Source: Virgibacillus halodenitrificans JCM 12304 (lineage in GTDB: Bacteria > Bacillota > Bacilli > Bacillales > Amphibacillaceae). Taken from it: a DNA stretch of 64,000 nucleotides. Location of the stretch: contig NZ_BAZS01000002.1 of assembly GCF_001310895.1 (NCBI RefSeq), positions 62,001 through 126,000 of the forward strand, written 5' to 3'. The position numbers were made by a program, and so were the translations under genes. Shown one piece after another: positions 38,432 to 50,144 of the stretch. Under the pieces are notes generated by a model, which did not search any database, had not been told where the DNA came from, and was given only the letters and a program-made list of their open reading frames with translations. How positions within the stretch are numbered: the stretch's first letter is position 1; each line of letters opens with the position of its first letter.

Positions 38432-39709
38432 TTATTTTTGTTTATCAGCTTGAATTCTTTCATAAACTTGTTTCATAGCTTGTTCAAATTTGCCTGTATT
38501 TTTTGGTTGGTAATAGTGTTTGTTTTTAATAGAATCTGGTAGATATTGCTGGTTAACCCAATTATTCTCGGAATTATGCGGATATTTATATTCATTACCT
38601 CTTCCAAGAGATGCAGCTCCTGAATAATGAGAATCCTTCAGATGCTGAGGAATTTCTCCTGATTTACCATTGCGAATATCAGTTAAAGCTGCATCCAGTG
38701 CCTTGTATGCCGTATTGGATTTTGGCGATAGGCACAATTCTACAATAACTACTGATAGGGGTATCCTTGCTTCTGGAAAACCTAATCTTTCAGCTGCCTG
38801 GACTGCAGCAACTGCACGGGGGCCAGCTTGTGGATTAGCCACCCCAATGTCTTCGTAGGCGGTGACAATCATTCTTCTGGCAATACTGTCTAAATCACCA
38901 GCTTCAATTAATCTACCCAGATAATGAAGGGCAGCATCTACATCACTACCACGAATGGATTTTTGAAAAGCGGATAACACATCATAATGGGCATCTCCAT
39001 TCTTATCATGAGAGAAGCTCTTTTTTTGCATACATTCTTCAGCAATTTCTAGATTAATGTTTATTTGGTTAAGGGCATCAACAGGAGTGGAAGAAACGGC
39101 TAATTCAAGACCATTTAGTGCTGCACGCATATCTCCATTTGCACTAAAGGCGAAATGTTCCAATGCTTCTTCACTCATTACGATATTTTGCTCACCCAAT
39201 CCATTTGTAGTGTCCTTTGCTGCCCTTTGAATTGCCAGTTTGATATGGTCTTTGGTAAGAGCATACAATTCAAAAAGGTGACAACGACTTCTAATAGCAG
39301 GATTAATAGCGTGGTATGGGTTACTTGTGGTACAACCAATCAACGTAATAAGATTGCTCTCGAGATGGGGTAAAAGGAAATCTTGCTTTCCTTTATCCAG
39401 GCGATGTACTTCATCAAGTATTAGCACCATTTTCCCTGTCATCTTTGCTTCTTCCACAACAATTTCCATATCTTTCTTTTTATCAGTGACAGCATTGAGT
39501 AATTTATGCCGTAACCCCAAGCTTTTAGCAATAGCAGTTGCCATTGACGTTTTCCCTGTGCCTGGGGGCCCGAAAAGAATCATAGATGCTAAACGTTCTG
39601 CTTTAACCATTCGATTTATTATTTTTCCTTCGGCTACCAAATGTTCTTGCCCAATAATTTCACTTATGGAATTAGGCCTCATACGATAAGCTAGTGGTTT
39701 GTTTGACAT
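38432..39709 (-). CDS. rarA: RarA/MgsA replication-associated recombination ATPase
   Basis: AAA+ ATPase of the RarA/WRNIP1 family that acts at stalled replication forks. The 425-residue product has Walker A FGPPGTGKTS (about residues 45-54), Walker B LILDEVHRL, sensor GCTTSNPYHAINPAIRSRC, and the C-terminal tetramerisation region with SHYSGAASLGRG and YKYPHN. Same place as B. subtilis yrvN. It reads divergently from cymR. Confidence 0.96.
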   Translation of the reverse strand: MSNKPLAYRMRPNSISEIIGQEHLVAEGKIINRMVKAERLASMILFGPPGTGKTSMATAIAKSLGLRHKLLNAVTDKKKDMEIVVEEAKMTGKMVLILDEVHRLDKGKQDFLLPHLESNLITLIGCTTSNPYHAINPAIRSRCHLFELYALTKDHIKLAIQRAAKDTTNGLGEQNIVMSEEALEHFAFSANGDMRAALNGLELAVSSTPVDALNQININLEIAEECMQKKSFSHDKNGDAHYDVLSAFQKSIRGSDVDAALHYLGRLIEAGDLDSIARRMIVTAYEDIGVANPQAGPRAVAAVQAAERLGFPEARIPLSVVIVELCLSPKSNTAYKALDAALTDIRNGKSGEIPQHLKDSHYSGAASLGRGNEYKYPHNSENNWVNQQYLPDSIKNKHYYQPKNTGKFEQAMKQVYERIQADKQK

Positions 39710-39851
39710 ATTTATCTTCCTTTTTCTTCATATTAATAGGTAATTCAGCGTTCTAAGTATCGTTCAAATGCAAGAAAAGCACCATTCATGCTATAATATC
39801 ATGTATTATTAGGTACGTATAGCAACGTAATACTAGATAGAGGTGTACTAA

Positions 39852-40271
39852 ATGAAGATTTCAACAAAAGGCAGATACGGTTTAACAATTATGATAGACC
39901 TTGCAAAAAAGCATGGTAATGGACCAACCTCCTTAAAATCAATTGCAAAGGATAATGACTTATCCGAGCATTATTTAGAACAGCTTGCATCCCCACTACG
40001 GAATGCAGGTTTAATAAAGAGCATTCGCGGCGCTTACGGGGGATATGTGTTAGCAAAAGACCCGAAAGAAATTAAGGCAGGGGATATTATTAGGGTACTG
40101 GAAGGTCCTATTACGCCGGTAGAAGGAATTGAAAACGAAGAACCTGCAAAGCAAGCTCTATGGATTAGAATCCGTGATGCGGTAAAAGATGTCCTAGATA
40201 CAACAACATTGGAAGATTTAATTAACTATGAAGATGAAGGACCAAAGGAAGCCTATATGTTTTACATTTAA
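39852..40271 (+). CDS. cymR: CymR Rrf2-family repressor of cysteine metabolism
   Basis: Winged-helix repressor that, in complex with cysteine synthase CysK, represses sulfur-uptake and cysteine genes in Bacilli. The 139-residue product starts MKISTKGRYGLTIMIDLA, has the DNA-recognition segment LSEHYLEQLASPLRNAGLIKSIRGAYGGY and lacks the Fe-S-binding cysteines of IscR. A perfect TATAAT is at 39792-39797 but no good -35 was seen. It precedes the cysteine desulfurase gene, the classic cymR-iscS pair. Confidence 0.94.
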   Translation: MKISTKGRYGLTIMIDLAKKHGNGPTSLKSIAKDNDLSEHYLEQLASPLRNAGLIKSIRGAYGGYVLAKDPKEIKAGDIIRVLEGPITPVEGIENEEPAKQALWIRIRDAVKDVLDTTTLEDLINYEDEGPKEAYMFYI

Positions 40272-40376
40272 TAAGTCAAAAATGAAAGTATGCATTCTCT
40301 TCCAATTGGTGTTGTCGAGACTAGCAATATATACTCAGTAGACAAAAGACGAGAACTATGGAAGGATAGATAAATT

Positions 40377-41519
40377 ATGGAACCCATATATTTAGATCAT
40401 GCAGCTACTACCCCATTGGATCAAGAGGTCATTGATACTATGTATCCTGTGTACAAGGAAGTGTTTGGTAACCCATCAAGTATTCATTCATTTGGACGAA
40501 AAGCAAGATTTTTTGTTGATCAGGCAAGAAGGATAATGGCCAAAAGTATACATGCTAATGAAAGGGAGATCGTTTTTACAAGTGGGGGCACAGAAGCTGA
40601 TAATATGGCAATGATAGGTACGGCCAAATACACTAATAATAGTGGAAAGCATATTATAACTTCGGTGCAAGAACATCATGCTATTCTTCATACTGCACAA
40701 AAACTAGAAAAGGAAGGGTATGATGTTACTTATTTACCTGTGTACGAAAATGGGAAAATAAGTATGGAAGATCTGGAAAATTCACTTCGTCCAGATACAT
40801 TTTTAGTATCTATTATGGCTGCTAATAATGAAACAGGGGTTATTCAACCAGTGAAAGAAATTGGAGATTTACTAAGAGATCATCCTGCCTATTTTCATAC
40901 AGATGCTGTTCAGTTATTTGGTTTAATGGAATTGAACGTCCATGAAATGGGAATTGATTTGTTGACTGTTTCTTCTCACAAAATTAATGGCCCAAAAGGA
41001 ATCGGTTTTATATATATCGGAGAAAATGTGAAAATTGATCCCCTTCAGTTTGGTGGAGAGCAAGAACGGAAACGCCGCCCGGGAACAGAAAATGTAGTTA
41101 GTGTTGTAGGTTTCCAAAAAGCAGTAGAATTGGCTATGGACTATCGTGAAGATAGAAAGAACCTATATCAATCCTATAAAGATTTATTTTTAGAGAAATT
41201 AAGAAACAATAATATTAACTTTAGAATAAATGGGGAGTATGAGTCTACAATTCCATCTATTGTTAATATAAGCTTTCCGGGAACTAATGTAGAAGCATTG
41301 CTAACTAATTTTGATTTAAGTGGAATTGCTGCTTCAAGCGGAAGTGCTTGTACAGCAGGTTCGGTGGAACCATCTCATGTATTATCTGCTATGTATGGGG
41401 TCAATAATGACCGAACGGTAAATTCTATCCGATTTAGTTTTGGGGCCCATAATACAAAAGAAAATGTGATAGAGGCTGCGGAACGAGTAACGAAAATCGT
41501 CCATCGCTTAACTTCTTAA
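40377..41519 (+). CDS. Cysteine desulfurase (YrvO/IscS-like) for tRNA thiolation
   Basis: PLP enzyme that takes sulfur from cysteine. The 380-residue product starts with the NifS signature YLDHAATTPLD, has the PLP-binding Lys in SSHKINGPKGIG and the catalytic Cys in SSGSACTAGSVEPSH. It lies 16 bases before mnmA, as YrvO does in B. subtilis, where it is the dedicated sulfur donor for MnmA; that role is inferred from position. Start ATG after GGAAGGATAG. Confidence 0.95.
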   Translation: MEPIYLDHAATTPLDQEVIDTMYPVYKEVFGNPSSIHSFGRKARFFVDQARRIMAKSIHANEREIVFTSGGTEADNMAMIGTAKYTNNSGKHIITSVQEHHAILHTAQKLEKEGYDVTYLPVYENGKISMEDLENSLRPDTFLVSIMAANNETGVIQPVKEIGDLLRDHPAYFHTDAVQLFGLMELNVHEMGIDLLTVSSHKINGPKGIGFIYIGENVKIDPLQFGGEQERKRRPGTENVVSVVGFQKAVELAMDYREDRKNLYQSYKDLFLEKLRNNNINFRINGEYESTIPSIVNISFPGTNVEALLTNFDLSGIAASSGSACTAGSVEPSHVLSAMYGVNNDRTVNSIRFSFGAHNTKENVIEAAERVTKIVHRLTS

Positions 41520-41529
41520 AAGGATTTGA

Positions 41530-42651
<1,122 letters not shown>

Positions 42652-42666
42652 GAAGGAGTTTTACTT

Positions 42667-43329
42667 GTGGATAAAAATAAAGAAGCTATTCAATTAATGA
42701 AAGACAATAAACTGGAGGAAGCTGCGGCTTTACTTACATCCTATATTGAAGAAAACCAGGATGATCCAGTAGGTTATATCAATTTTGGTAATCTGTTGGT
42801 ACACATGCAAGACTATACACGAGCCGAGCGTTTTTTTGAAAAAGCTATCACATTGGATGAAGCTGCAGCTACCGCATATTACGGACTGGGAAATACGTAT
42901 TTTGAGAAATCCATTTATTCAAAAGCACAGGAAAACTTTCAAAAAGCTATTGATCTTGGCTTGGAAGAAGCAGATGTTTACTATATGCTAGGAATGAGTT
43001 TTCGACATCAGGAGCATTACACGCTAGCCATCCCTTTTTTGCTTCGCGCTACAGAGCTTGCCACAACAGATGAAGAAATTTTATTTCAATATGGGCTTAC
43101 TTTAGCCCAAAGCAATCATATTGAAGATGCAGAAAAAGTATTTAAAAACGTTTTAAATATAAACAAAGATCATAGTGATGCCTACTACAATTTAGGGGTC
43201 ATTTCTCTCTACCGTGAAGAAGCTAACGAAGCATTAAAACATTTTGAAAAAGCTTTATCCATTCAACCGGAGCATGTGCTTGCTGCAAACGGAAAAAAGA
43301 ATGTGGAGAGTTTTCTAAGCGAACAATAA
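42667..43329 (+). CDS. TPR-repeat protein (YrrB-like)
   Basis: A 220-residue cytoplasmic protein made almost wholly of tetratricopeptide repeats (about six, residues 3-215; for example AYYGLGNTYFEKSIYSKAQ and AYYNLGVISLYREEANEAL). B. subtilis YrrB at the same site forms a right-handed TPR superhelix thought to bring partners together in this tRNA-modification neighbourhood. GTG start eight bases after AAGGAG. Confidence 0.92.
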   Translation: MDKNKEAIQLMKDNKLEEAAALLTSYIEENQDDPVGYINFGNLLVHMQDYTRAERFFEKAITLDEAAATAYYGLGNTYFEKSIYSKAQENFQKAIDLGLEEADVYYMLGMSFRHQEHYTLAIPFLLRATELATTDEEILFQYGLTLAQSNHIEDAEKVFKNVLNINKDHSDAYYNLGVISLYREEANEALKHFEKALSIQPEHVLAANGKKNVESFLSEQ

Positions 43330-43348
43330 GCAATTGGGGTTGTTGGAA

Positions 43349-45661
43349 ATGGATATGGAAAAACAATCGATAGCTGAGCAAGGTTATGTGAAAGGCGAAC
43401 TTTTGCATACAATTTTTCATAACGAAGCAGAGCATTTCTCAATTGCTAAAATTAAAGTGATTGAAACAAATGAAGACTTAAAAGAAAAAGAAATAATAGC
43501 CAAAGGGTATTTTTCAAATCTACAGGAGCAAACAGCTTATCTTTTCTATGGTCTTTTTGAAAATCATCCTAAATTCGGGCTTCAGTACCGGGTCACGTCT
43601 TATAAAACGTATATTCCGGACACAACAGAAGGTTTAATTGCTTATTTATCGAGTGATCTATTTTACGGTATCGGAAAGAAAACTGCTGGTAAAATCGTTC
43701 AGCATTTAGGAGAGAATGCAGTTTCGAAGATCTTGAATGACCGTAATGTTTTAACTGGTGTGCCAGGATTAAATAAAGACACTGCAGATTCACTTGCTCA
43801 GAGCCTTCAGGAAAATCAAGGCTTTGAGCATATTGTTGTATATTTGGCAAAATATAATATTGGATTAAAGATGGCACAAAAAATCTATCAAGAATATAAA
43901 GAGGATGCGATAACCATTCTTGAGGAAGATCCTTACCAATATGTTTTCGATATAGAGGGATTTGGATTTCAAACTGCAGATCAAATAGCAGGTCAAAGAG
44001 GACTTTCACCTACTCATCCAAATCGTATCGGTGCTGGTTGTATATATACATTACAAAAAAGTGTGCAGGATGGTCATGTGTTTTTACCCTTATCTGTCTG
44101 TGTTGAGAGAGTTTTTGATCTGTTATCTGCTCATTCCCTTTCTAGCGATATTATTACAGAAAGGTTAAAAGAATTAAATACAACTAAATCTGTTATTATT
44201 CTAGAGGACCGAGTTTACTTACCTTCTCTATATTACGCTGAAGATGGGTTTGCTTCCCAGCTGAATCGAATTATAAGTAAATCTATTGAAGATGAAACAC
44301 CTCTTGCTGAATTGATGAAAATTATCGGTGATATAGAGGAAACAGAAATTTTAAGCTATGGGAAGGAACAGTTTTCAGCTATAAACCAGGCTGTTCATTC
44401 AAAAGTGTTAATACTTACAGGTGGGCCAGGGACGGGGAAAACAACGGTTATTAAAGGGATAATTAAGGCTTTTTCCACTATCCATAATCTTTCTCTTGAT
44501 CCACAGGATTATAAAGATAAGTCTGAATTTCCATTTATACTGACAGCCCCTACCGGTCGTGCTGCCAAAAGACTTACAGAATCAACCGGCCTACCTGCAG
44601 TAACAATACACAGATTACTGGGATGGGATGGGAAAAGTGGATTTAATAAGACAGAGAACGAGCAATTAAGTGGCAGATTTTTAATCATTGATGAGTTTTC
44701 TATGGTAGATATCTGGCTCGCTAATCATTTATTTAAAGCAATTCCTGAAGACATGCAAGTATTAATAGTTGGTGATGAGGATCAATTGCCTTCTGTAGGT
44801 CCTGGTCAAGTGTTAACAGATTTGTTAGCAAGTGACGTGCTACCATATGTGAAATTGACGGATGTATATCGACAAAAAGAAGGTTCGAAGATTATTCAGC
44901 TTGCACATCAGATTAAGAATAATGCGCTAATTCAACTAGAAAATGATAAAGACTTTAGTTATATCCCTTGTTACGAAAATCAAATGATTGAAGTCGTTAC
45001 TAAGATTATTTCCAAGGCTGTCTCCAAAGGGATTGATGTTAAAGATATTCAAGTCCTTGCGCCAATGTATCGCTCTCTTGCTGGAATTACCACGATTAAT
45101 AGAGAACTCCAACAATTAATTAATCCTAGAGACAAGAGAAAAAGAGAAGTAAAGATTGCTGATACTATATTCCGAAAAGGAGATAAGGTGATCCAGCTTG
45201 TAAATCAACCAGAAGACAATGTATTTAACGGAGATATCGGGGAAGTTGTAGCTATTTTTAGAGAAGATGAAAATACGGATAATGTGGAGCAACTAGTAGT
45301 TCTATTTGATGAAAAAGAAGTAGTTTATGAGCGTAAAGATTATGTTAATATTATGCATGCATATTGTATATCGATTCATAAATCTCAAGGAAGTGAATTC
45401 CCTATCGTAATTATGCCCGTAGTTTCTGCATATCGCCGTATGTTAAGAAAGAACTTACTTTACACCGCAATTACCAGAAGTAAACAATCACTTATTATAT
45501 GTGGTGAACAAGACGCATTCCTGAAAGGAGTGCAAACAATGGATACGAATAAACGGTATACAACATTAAAAGAACAATTATTGGAAAGAGTACAAACTCA
45601 AAAAACTCAGTTAGAGGAACCGGTAGCAGAAGATGACATTTCTCCGTATGATTTTATGTGA
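43349..45661 (+). CDS. recD2: RecD2 ATP-dependent DNA helicase
   Basis: RecD-like superfamily 1B helicase lacking RecBC partners, linked to replication-fork repair and mismatch processing in Bacilli. The 770-residue product has an N-terminal OB-like domain and two HhH motifs (DLFYGIGKKTAGKIV), then Walker A LTGGPGTGKTT, Walker B LIIDEFSMVD, VGDEDQLPSVGPGQV and the C-terminal motif KSQGSEFPIVI. The start is uncertain: ATG 43349, ATG 43355 or TTG 43334, none with a strong ribosome-binding site. It follows the TPR gene closely. Confidence 0.95.
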   Translation: MDMEKQSIAEQGYVKGELLHTIFHNEAEHFSIAKIKVIETNEDLKEKEIIAKGYFSNLQEQTAYLFYGLFENHPKFGLQYRVTSYKTYIPDTTEGLIAYLSSDLFYGIGKKTAGKIVQHLGENAVSKILNDRNVLTGVPGLNKDTADSLAQSLQENQGFEHIVVYLAKYNIGLKMAQKIYQEYKEDAITILEEDPYQYVFDIEGFGFQTADQIAGQRGLSPTHPNRIGAGCIYTLQKSVQDGHVFLPLSVCVERVFDLLSAHSLSSDIITERLKELNTTKSVIILEDRVYLPSLYYAEDGFASQLNRIISKSIEDETPLAELMKIIGDIEETEILSYGKEQFSAINQAVHSKVLILTGGPGTGKTTVIKGIIKAFSTIHNLSLDPQDYKDKSEFPFILTAPTGRAAKRLTESTGLPAVTIHRLLGWDGKSGFNKTENEQLSGRFLIIDEFSMVDIWLANHLFKAIPEDMQVLIVGDEDQLPSVGPGQVLTDLLASDVLPYVKLTDVYRQKEGSKIIQLAHQIKNNALIQLENDKDFSYIPCYENQMIEVVTKIISKAVSKGIDVKDIQVLAPMYRSLAGITTINRELQQLINPRDKRKREVKIADTIFRKGDKVIQLVNQPEDNVFNGDIGEVVAIFREDENTDNVEQLVVLFDEKEVVYERKDYVNIMHAYCISIHKSQGSEFPIVIMPVVSAYRRMLRKNLLYTAITRSKQSLIICGEQDAFLKGVQTMDTNKRYTTLKEQLLERVQTQKTQLEEPVAEDDISPYDFM

Positions 45662-45734
45662 GAAAAGAGGTATATATATACAAAAAACGGGTTAGCATAA
45701 CATAATAAAGTATAATTAAAGGAGCTTTATATGT

Positions 45735-45923
45735 ATGCGATGCCCAAACTGTAACGGAAAAGACCTAGGAAAGATTGGTATGCAACAATATTACTGTTGG
45801 ACGTGTTTCATTGAGCTATCAGTAATTAATAATGAACTGGCAATTCACCAAGTGGAAGTAGACGGATCATTAAGTTCGCTTGATGATTTGTTTTCAAAGG
45901 ATGAAAGAAAACTGCAATGGTAG
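45735..45923 (+). CDS. Small zinc-ribbon protein (hypothetical)
   Basis: A 62-residue frame with an N-terminal CPNC and a later CWTC (residues 3-6 and about 21-24), spacing that fits a four-cysteine zinc ribbon, then a hydrophobic ISELS-like strand and an acidic tail. AAAGGAGC lies 10 bases before the ATG. I believe similar short genes occur between recD2 and the yrrI transporter in related Bacillaceae; function unknown. The clean cysteine pattern and good ribosome-binding site support it as real. Confidence 0.78.
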   Translation: MRCPNCNGKDLGKIGMQQYYCWTCFIELSVINNELAIHQVEVDGSLSSLDDLFSKDERKLQW

Positions 45924-45971
45924 CCTTCTTATCTATAAATATAATTGATTTTGGCTAAGGGGAGATTACCA

Positions 45972-47039
45972 TTGTGGAAAGACAGAAGAGAGCTTGCATA
46001 TTTATATTGGCTGTTAATTGGCATCTTTTTATTTTTGTTCTGTTATCTATTTATTAAATTGTTCCCGATGTATGGAACCGTACTTTCTTTTATTTGGCGT
46101 CTATTAGCGCCTTTTATTGTTGCATGTTTAATAGCCTATTTGCTCTATCCTATTGTTAACAAACTGCAACAATACAACATACATAGGGGCATAGCAATTT
46201 TACTTATTTATTTCCTGTTCTTTGGAGGTATTACCTACTTAATTTATCGAGTTTATCCTTTGATTATCTTGCAATTACGGGATTTAAATGAGCAATTACC
46301 ACAGTTTATCAAATTATATGAGGAGTTAATTTATAAGTTATATGAATATACCTCATTTCTACCTGAAACTGTACATGATAAAATCGATGAACTAATTCTT
46401 CGAGCTGAAAAATCTATTGATAAGATATTAACTAGGTTAGTTGGTGGATTTACCAAGATAATTGATACAATTATTTTTTTAATGGTAATTCCTGTTTTAG
46501 TATTTTATTTTTTAAAAGATTATACCAAAATCAAGGCATATTGTAAGCGATTAGTGCCAGAAAAATATCGGTATCAGACAGGTAAGATGGCTGATGCGAT
46601 TGATGAAAATTTAGGGAATTATATAAGAGGTCAGTTAATTGTCTGCTTATTTGTAAGTATAGCTTCATTTATTCTATTTCAACTACTAAATTTAAAATAT
46701 GCTCTATTATTGTCAATCATTATGGGTATAACTAATCTAATTCCTTACTTTGGGCCCATCATAGGTGCTGTACCTGCTGCAATGGTCGGCTTCACTCTTT
46801 CGGGGAAACTTGTTATTTACGTTATTATAGGGGTGTTTATCATTCAGCTAATTGAAAGCAATCTTTTGGCACCTTTTATAGTAGGTAAAAGCATTCAGAT
46901 TCATCCTGTAGTAATCATTTTTGTTTTACTATTAGGAGGCCAGTTATTTGGTGTGGTCGGGATGATTGTTGCAGTACCAACTTTGACAATTATTAAAGTA
47001 GTTGTCACACATTTACGCGCATTTAAAAGTTATAATTGA
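45972..47039 (+). CDS. AI-2E-family transporter (YrrI-like)
   Basis: Membrane protein of the AI-2E exporter superfamily, with about eight helices. Some members export autoinducer or act as Na+/H+ antiporters; the substrate here is unknown. The 355-residue product has the family stretch TNLIPYFGPIIGAVPA and the C-terminal LLGGQLFGVVGMIVAVP. The TTG at 45972 (MWKDRRELAY) is chosen because AAGGGGAG lies seven bases before it. An earlier in-frame TTG at 45945 has no such site. The alaS promoter overlaps its stop codon. Confidence 0.9.
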   Translation: MWKDRRELAYLYWLLIGIFLFLFCYLFIKLFPMYGTVLSFIWRLLAPFIVACLIAYLLYPIVNKLQQYNIHRGIAILLIYFLFFGGITYLIYRVYPLIILQLRDLNEQLPQFIKLYEELIYKLYEYTSFLPETVHDKIDELILRAEKSIDKILTRLVGGFTKIIDTIIFLMVIPVLVFYFLKDYTKIKAYCKRLVPEKYRYQTGKMADAIDENLGNYIRGQLIVCLFVSIASFILFQLLNLKYALLLSIIMGITNLIPYFGPIIGAVPAAMVGFTLSGKLVIYVIIGVFIIQLIESNLLAPFIVGKSIQIHPVVIIFVLLLGGQLFGVVGMIVAVPTLTIIKVVVTHLRAFKSYN

Positions 47040-47064
47040 CAATAAAGCTAAAGTTAATTATAAT
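47036..47064 (+). promoter_or_regulatory. Strong sigma-A promoter for alaS
   Basis: Perfect TTGACA (47036-47041) and perfect TATAAT (47059-47064) with the ideal 17-base spacer. The -35 overlaps the stop codon of the upstream transporter gene. Confidence 0.93.
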
Positions 47065-47074
47065 ATCGCTAAAC

Positions 47075-47315
47075 TAGTATATGAAACACGTTGAAAGTTA
47101 TAAGTACATGATGATCGGTTTAAAGAGAGGGATTTTCAATAGGCTGAAAAAAATCCTAAGCAAGAATCATGGAAAGCTAAACTGGAGTGCGGCCAATTCC
47201 CGCCGGTTTCATACCGTTACCATGATGAAGTGACAAACAGAAATTTTTGTTTGTAATTAGGGTGGTACCGCGATAGAATCTCGTCCCTGCATATGCAGAG
47301 AGGGGATTTTTTTAT
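47075..47315 (+). promoter_or_regulatory. T-box leader of alaS (Ala specifier)
   Basis: tRNA-Ala-sensing leader. The specifier is GCT (47176-47178), in GGAAAGCTAAACTGGAG. The T-box sequence AGGGTGGTACCGCG is at 47259-47272. The terminator arms AATCTCGTCCCTGCA and TGCAGAGAGGGGATT (47276-47309) run into seven T's. An upstream stem III (ACAAACA with TGTTTGT, near 47233-47254) is also present. Confidence 0.93.
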
Positions 47316-47344
47316 TTCATAAATTATTTAATGGAGGTATGGAA

Positions 47345-49983
47345 ATGAAACATTTAACATCAGCAGAAGTCAGACAAATGTTTTTGGACTTTTTCAAAGA
47401 AAAGAATCACCGTGTTGAACCAAGTGCTTCACTAGTACCAAAGGATGACCCCACTCTTCTATGGATAAATAGTGGAGTTGCTACATTAAAAAAGTATTTT
47501 GATGGTCGAGTTATTCCAGAAAATCCGCGTATTGTAAATGCACAGAAATCCATACGAACTAACGATATTGAGAATGTAGGTTTTACTGCTAGACACCATA
47601 CGTTTTTCGAAATGCTTGGTAATTTTTCAATCGGTGAATATTTCAAGAAAGAAGCAATCGAATGGGCTTGGGAGTTTTTGACAAGCGACAAATGGATTGG
47701 GTTTGATCCTCAGCTATTGTCAGTAACGGTCCATCCTGAAGATGACGAAGCCTTCGATCTATGGTTGAACGTTATTGGACTTCCGAAAGAGCGGATAATT
47801 CGTTTGGAAGAAAATTTTTGGGATATTGGAGAAGGTCCAAGTGGTCCAAATACGGAGATCTTTTATGACCGTGGCGAGAAATACGGCAATGATCCAAATG
47901 ATCCGGAGCTGTACCCAGGTGGAGAAAATGAACGTTATCTGGAAATATGGAATTTAGTTTTTTCACAATTTAACCACAACCCTGATGATACGTATACACC
48001 GTTACCTAAAAAGAATATTGATACAGGTATGGGTTTGGAAAGAATGGTTTGTGTTATACAGGATACATCTACTAACTTTGAAACCGACTTATTTATGCCA
48101 ATTATAAAAAAGGCCGAAACATTTGCAAATACTTCATATGGTAAAACCCAAGCTGCAGATACTGCTTTTAAGGTGATTGCTGATCATATTCGTACAGTGA
48201 GTTTTGCAATAGGTGATGGTGCAGTGCCTTCAAATGAAGGAAGAGGTTATGTATTACGCAGATTACTTCGAAGAGCAGTACGCTTTGCTAAAGAAGTTGG
48301 AATTGAGAAGCCATTCATGTATGAGTTAGTAGAAACTGTAGGAAGTATTATGGAAGACTTCTATCCAGAGGTTTTAAAGAAAAAAGACTTTATCAAGAAC
48401 ATAATTAAAGTAGAGGAAGAACGTTTTCACGAAACACTACAGGATGGACTTGATATTCTATCCTCTATTATGAAAAAGGAAAAAGAAAAAGGGAGTACTG
48501 TTTTTCCTGGTTCTGAAGTTTTTCGCCTATATGACACATATGGGTTCCCTAAAGAATTAACTGAAGAATATGTAGACGAACAAGGGTTTACTATTGATGA
48601 AGAAGGCTTCAATGAGGAAATGCATAAGCAACGCGAACGAGCTCGAAATGCAAGACAAAAAGTTGATTCTATGCAAGTACAAGATGGTATTTTAAGTGAA
48701 ATTGAAGTAGAGAGTGAATTTACTGGATATGATCAGCTCGAAGAAAAAGCGATAATTGCTACTATGATTCACGAGCAGAAAACAGTACAGGTCGCTGAAA
48801 AGGATGAAGAAGTATTTGTGTTTTTAAATAAGACACCATTCTATGCGGAAAGTGGGGGACAAGTAGCAGATAAGGGGTGGATTTACTCTGATAATGCTTC
48901 AGCATATGTTGAGGATGTTCAAAAATCACCAAAAGGACAGCATATTCACCGTATACGTGTTAAAAATGGCGAATTTCATGTTGGTGATGAAGTCACGGTT
49001 ATGGTTGAAGGTACATTCCGAGAGGGTGTAGTGAAAAATCATACAGCTACCCATTTACTCCATCAAGCTCTTAAGGATGTATTAGGGACTCATGTGAATC
49101 AGGCTGGATCCCTTGTAACACCTGAGCGTTTGCGGTTTGATTTTTCTCATTTCAACTCTGTTACAGAGGAAGAAATTAAGCAGATAGAACAAATTGTCAA
49201 TGAAAAAATATGGGCGTCGTATCCGCTCGACATTAATTATAGAAAGATTGATGAAGCAAAAGAAATGGGTGCAATGGCCTTATTTGGTGAAAAATATGGC
49301 GATATCGTCAGAGTAGTGCAAATAGGAGATTATAGTATAGAACTATGTGGCGGCTGTCATGTGAAAAACACTTCTGATATTGGATTATTTAAAATAATGT
49401 CGGAGAGTGGTATTGGAGCTGGTGTTAGAAGGATCGAAGCAGTAACAAGCAAACAAGCTTATGAATATCTGAATCATCGTCTCCATATTCTAAAGACTTC
49501 AGCACAACTTATGAAAACGAATGAAGAACAGCTACCTGAAAAAATAGAGGGATTCTTCCAAGAAATGAAGGTCTTGCAAAAAGAGAATGACTCTCTAAGT
49601 GCAAAATTATCAAATGTGGAAGCATCTAGCTTACTTGATAAAGTAGAAACGATTAAGGACATTCCTTTGCTAACTCAAAAGGTAAACGTGAAGGATATGA
49701 ACCAACTAAGAAATATGGTTGATGAGTTAAAACAAAAAATGGGAACAGGAGTAATTCTTCTTGCTGCAGAAAATGATAAAAAGGTTCAACTAGCTGCTGG
49801 TGTGTCCAAAGATCTTATGGATAAAGCATGCATGCCGGTCAATTAATTAAACAGGCTGCCCAAGTATGTGGCGGCGGGGGTGGTGGACGCCCTGATATGG
49901 CCCAAGCTGGTGGGAAGGAACCAGCTAAAATTCAGGATGCTCTAGCATCTGCTAAGCAATATATAAGCGACAATGTAAAGTAG
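47345..49983 (+). pseudogene. alaS: Alanyl-tRNA synthetase with a frameshift near the 3' end
   Basis: Class II synthetase that charges tRNA-Ala and edits mischarged Ser/Gly. The frame from ATG 47345 ([13 protein letters not shown], seven bases after GGAGG; an ATG at 47339 is too close) has intact catalytic and editing domains, including [11 protein letters not shown] and CGGCHVKNT. It ends early at 49846. The normal tail ([21 protein letters not shown] then [10 protein letters not shown]...) continues in another frame to a stop at 49983, so one base is missing near 49826-49831, most simply an A in GCAATG. About 50 C-Ala residues are lost from the main frame. As alaS is essential, a sequence error or a tolerated truncation are both possible. 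Confidence 0.93.
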
Positions 49984-50144
49984 TCGAGCTTGTATACTTT
50001 TGCACAAAACGATATAATGAAGATTAGAATAACAAGGCAATAATTTGAATTACAAGTATAACTATGAAAGACTAGTAAATATGGTAGATCACTGGTTCCA
50101 TCATCAGAATGATAGCCTAGAATTCCTAAAAATGAGGTGGCGCG

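Noticed and set aside
39327-39689. 120-codon plus-strand frame antisense to rarA
   Set aside because: It mirrors the conserved AAA+ region of rarA and has no independent support.
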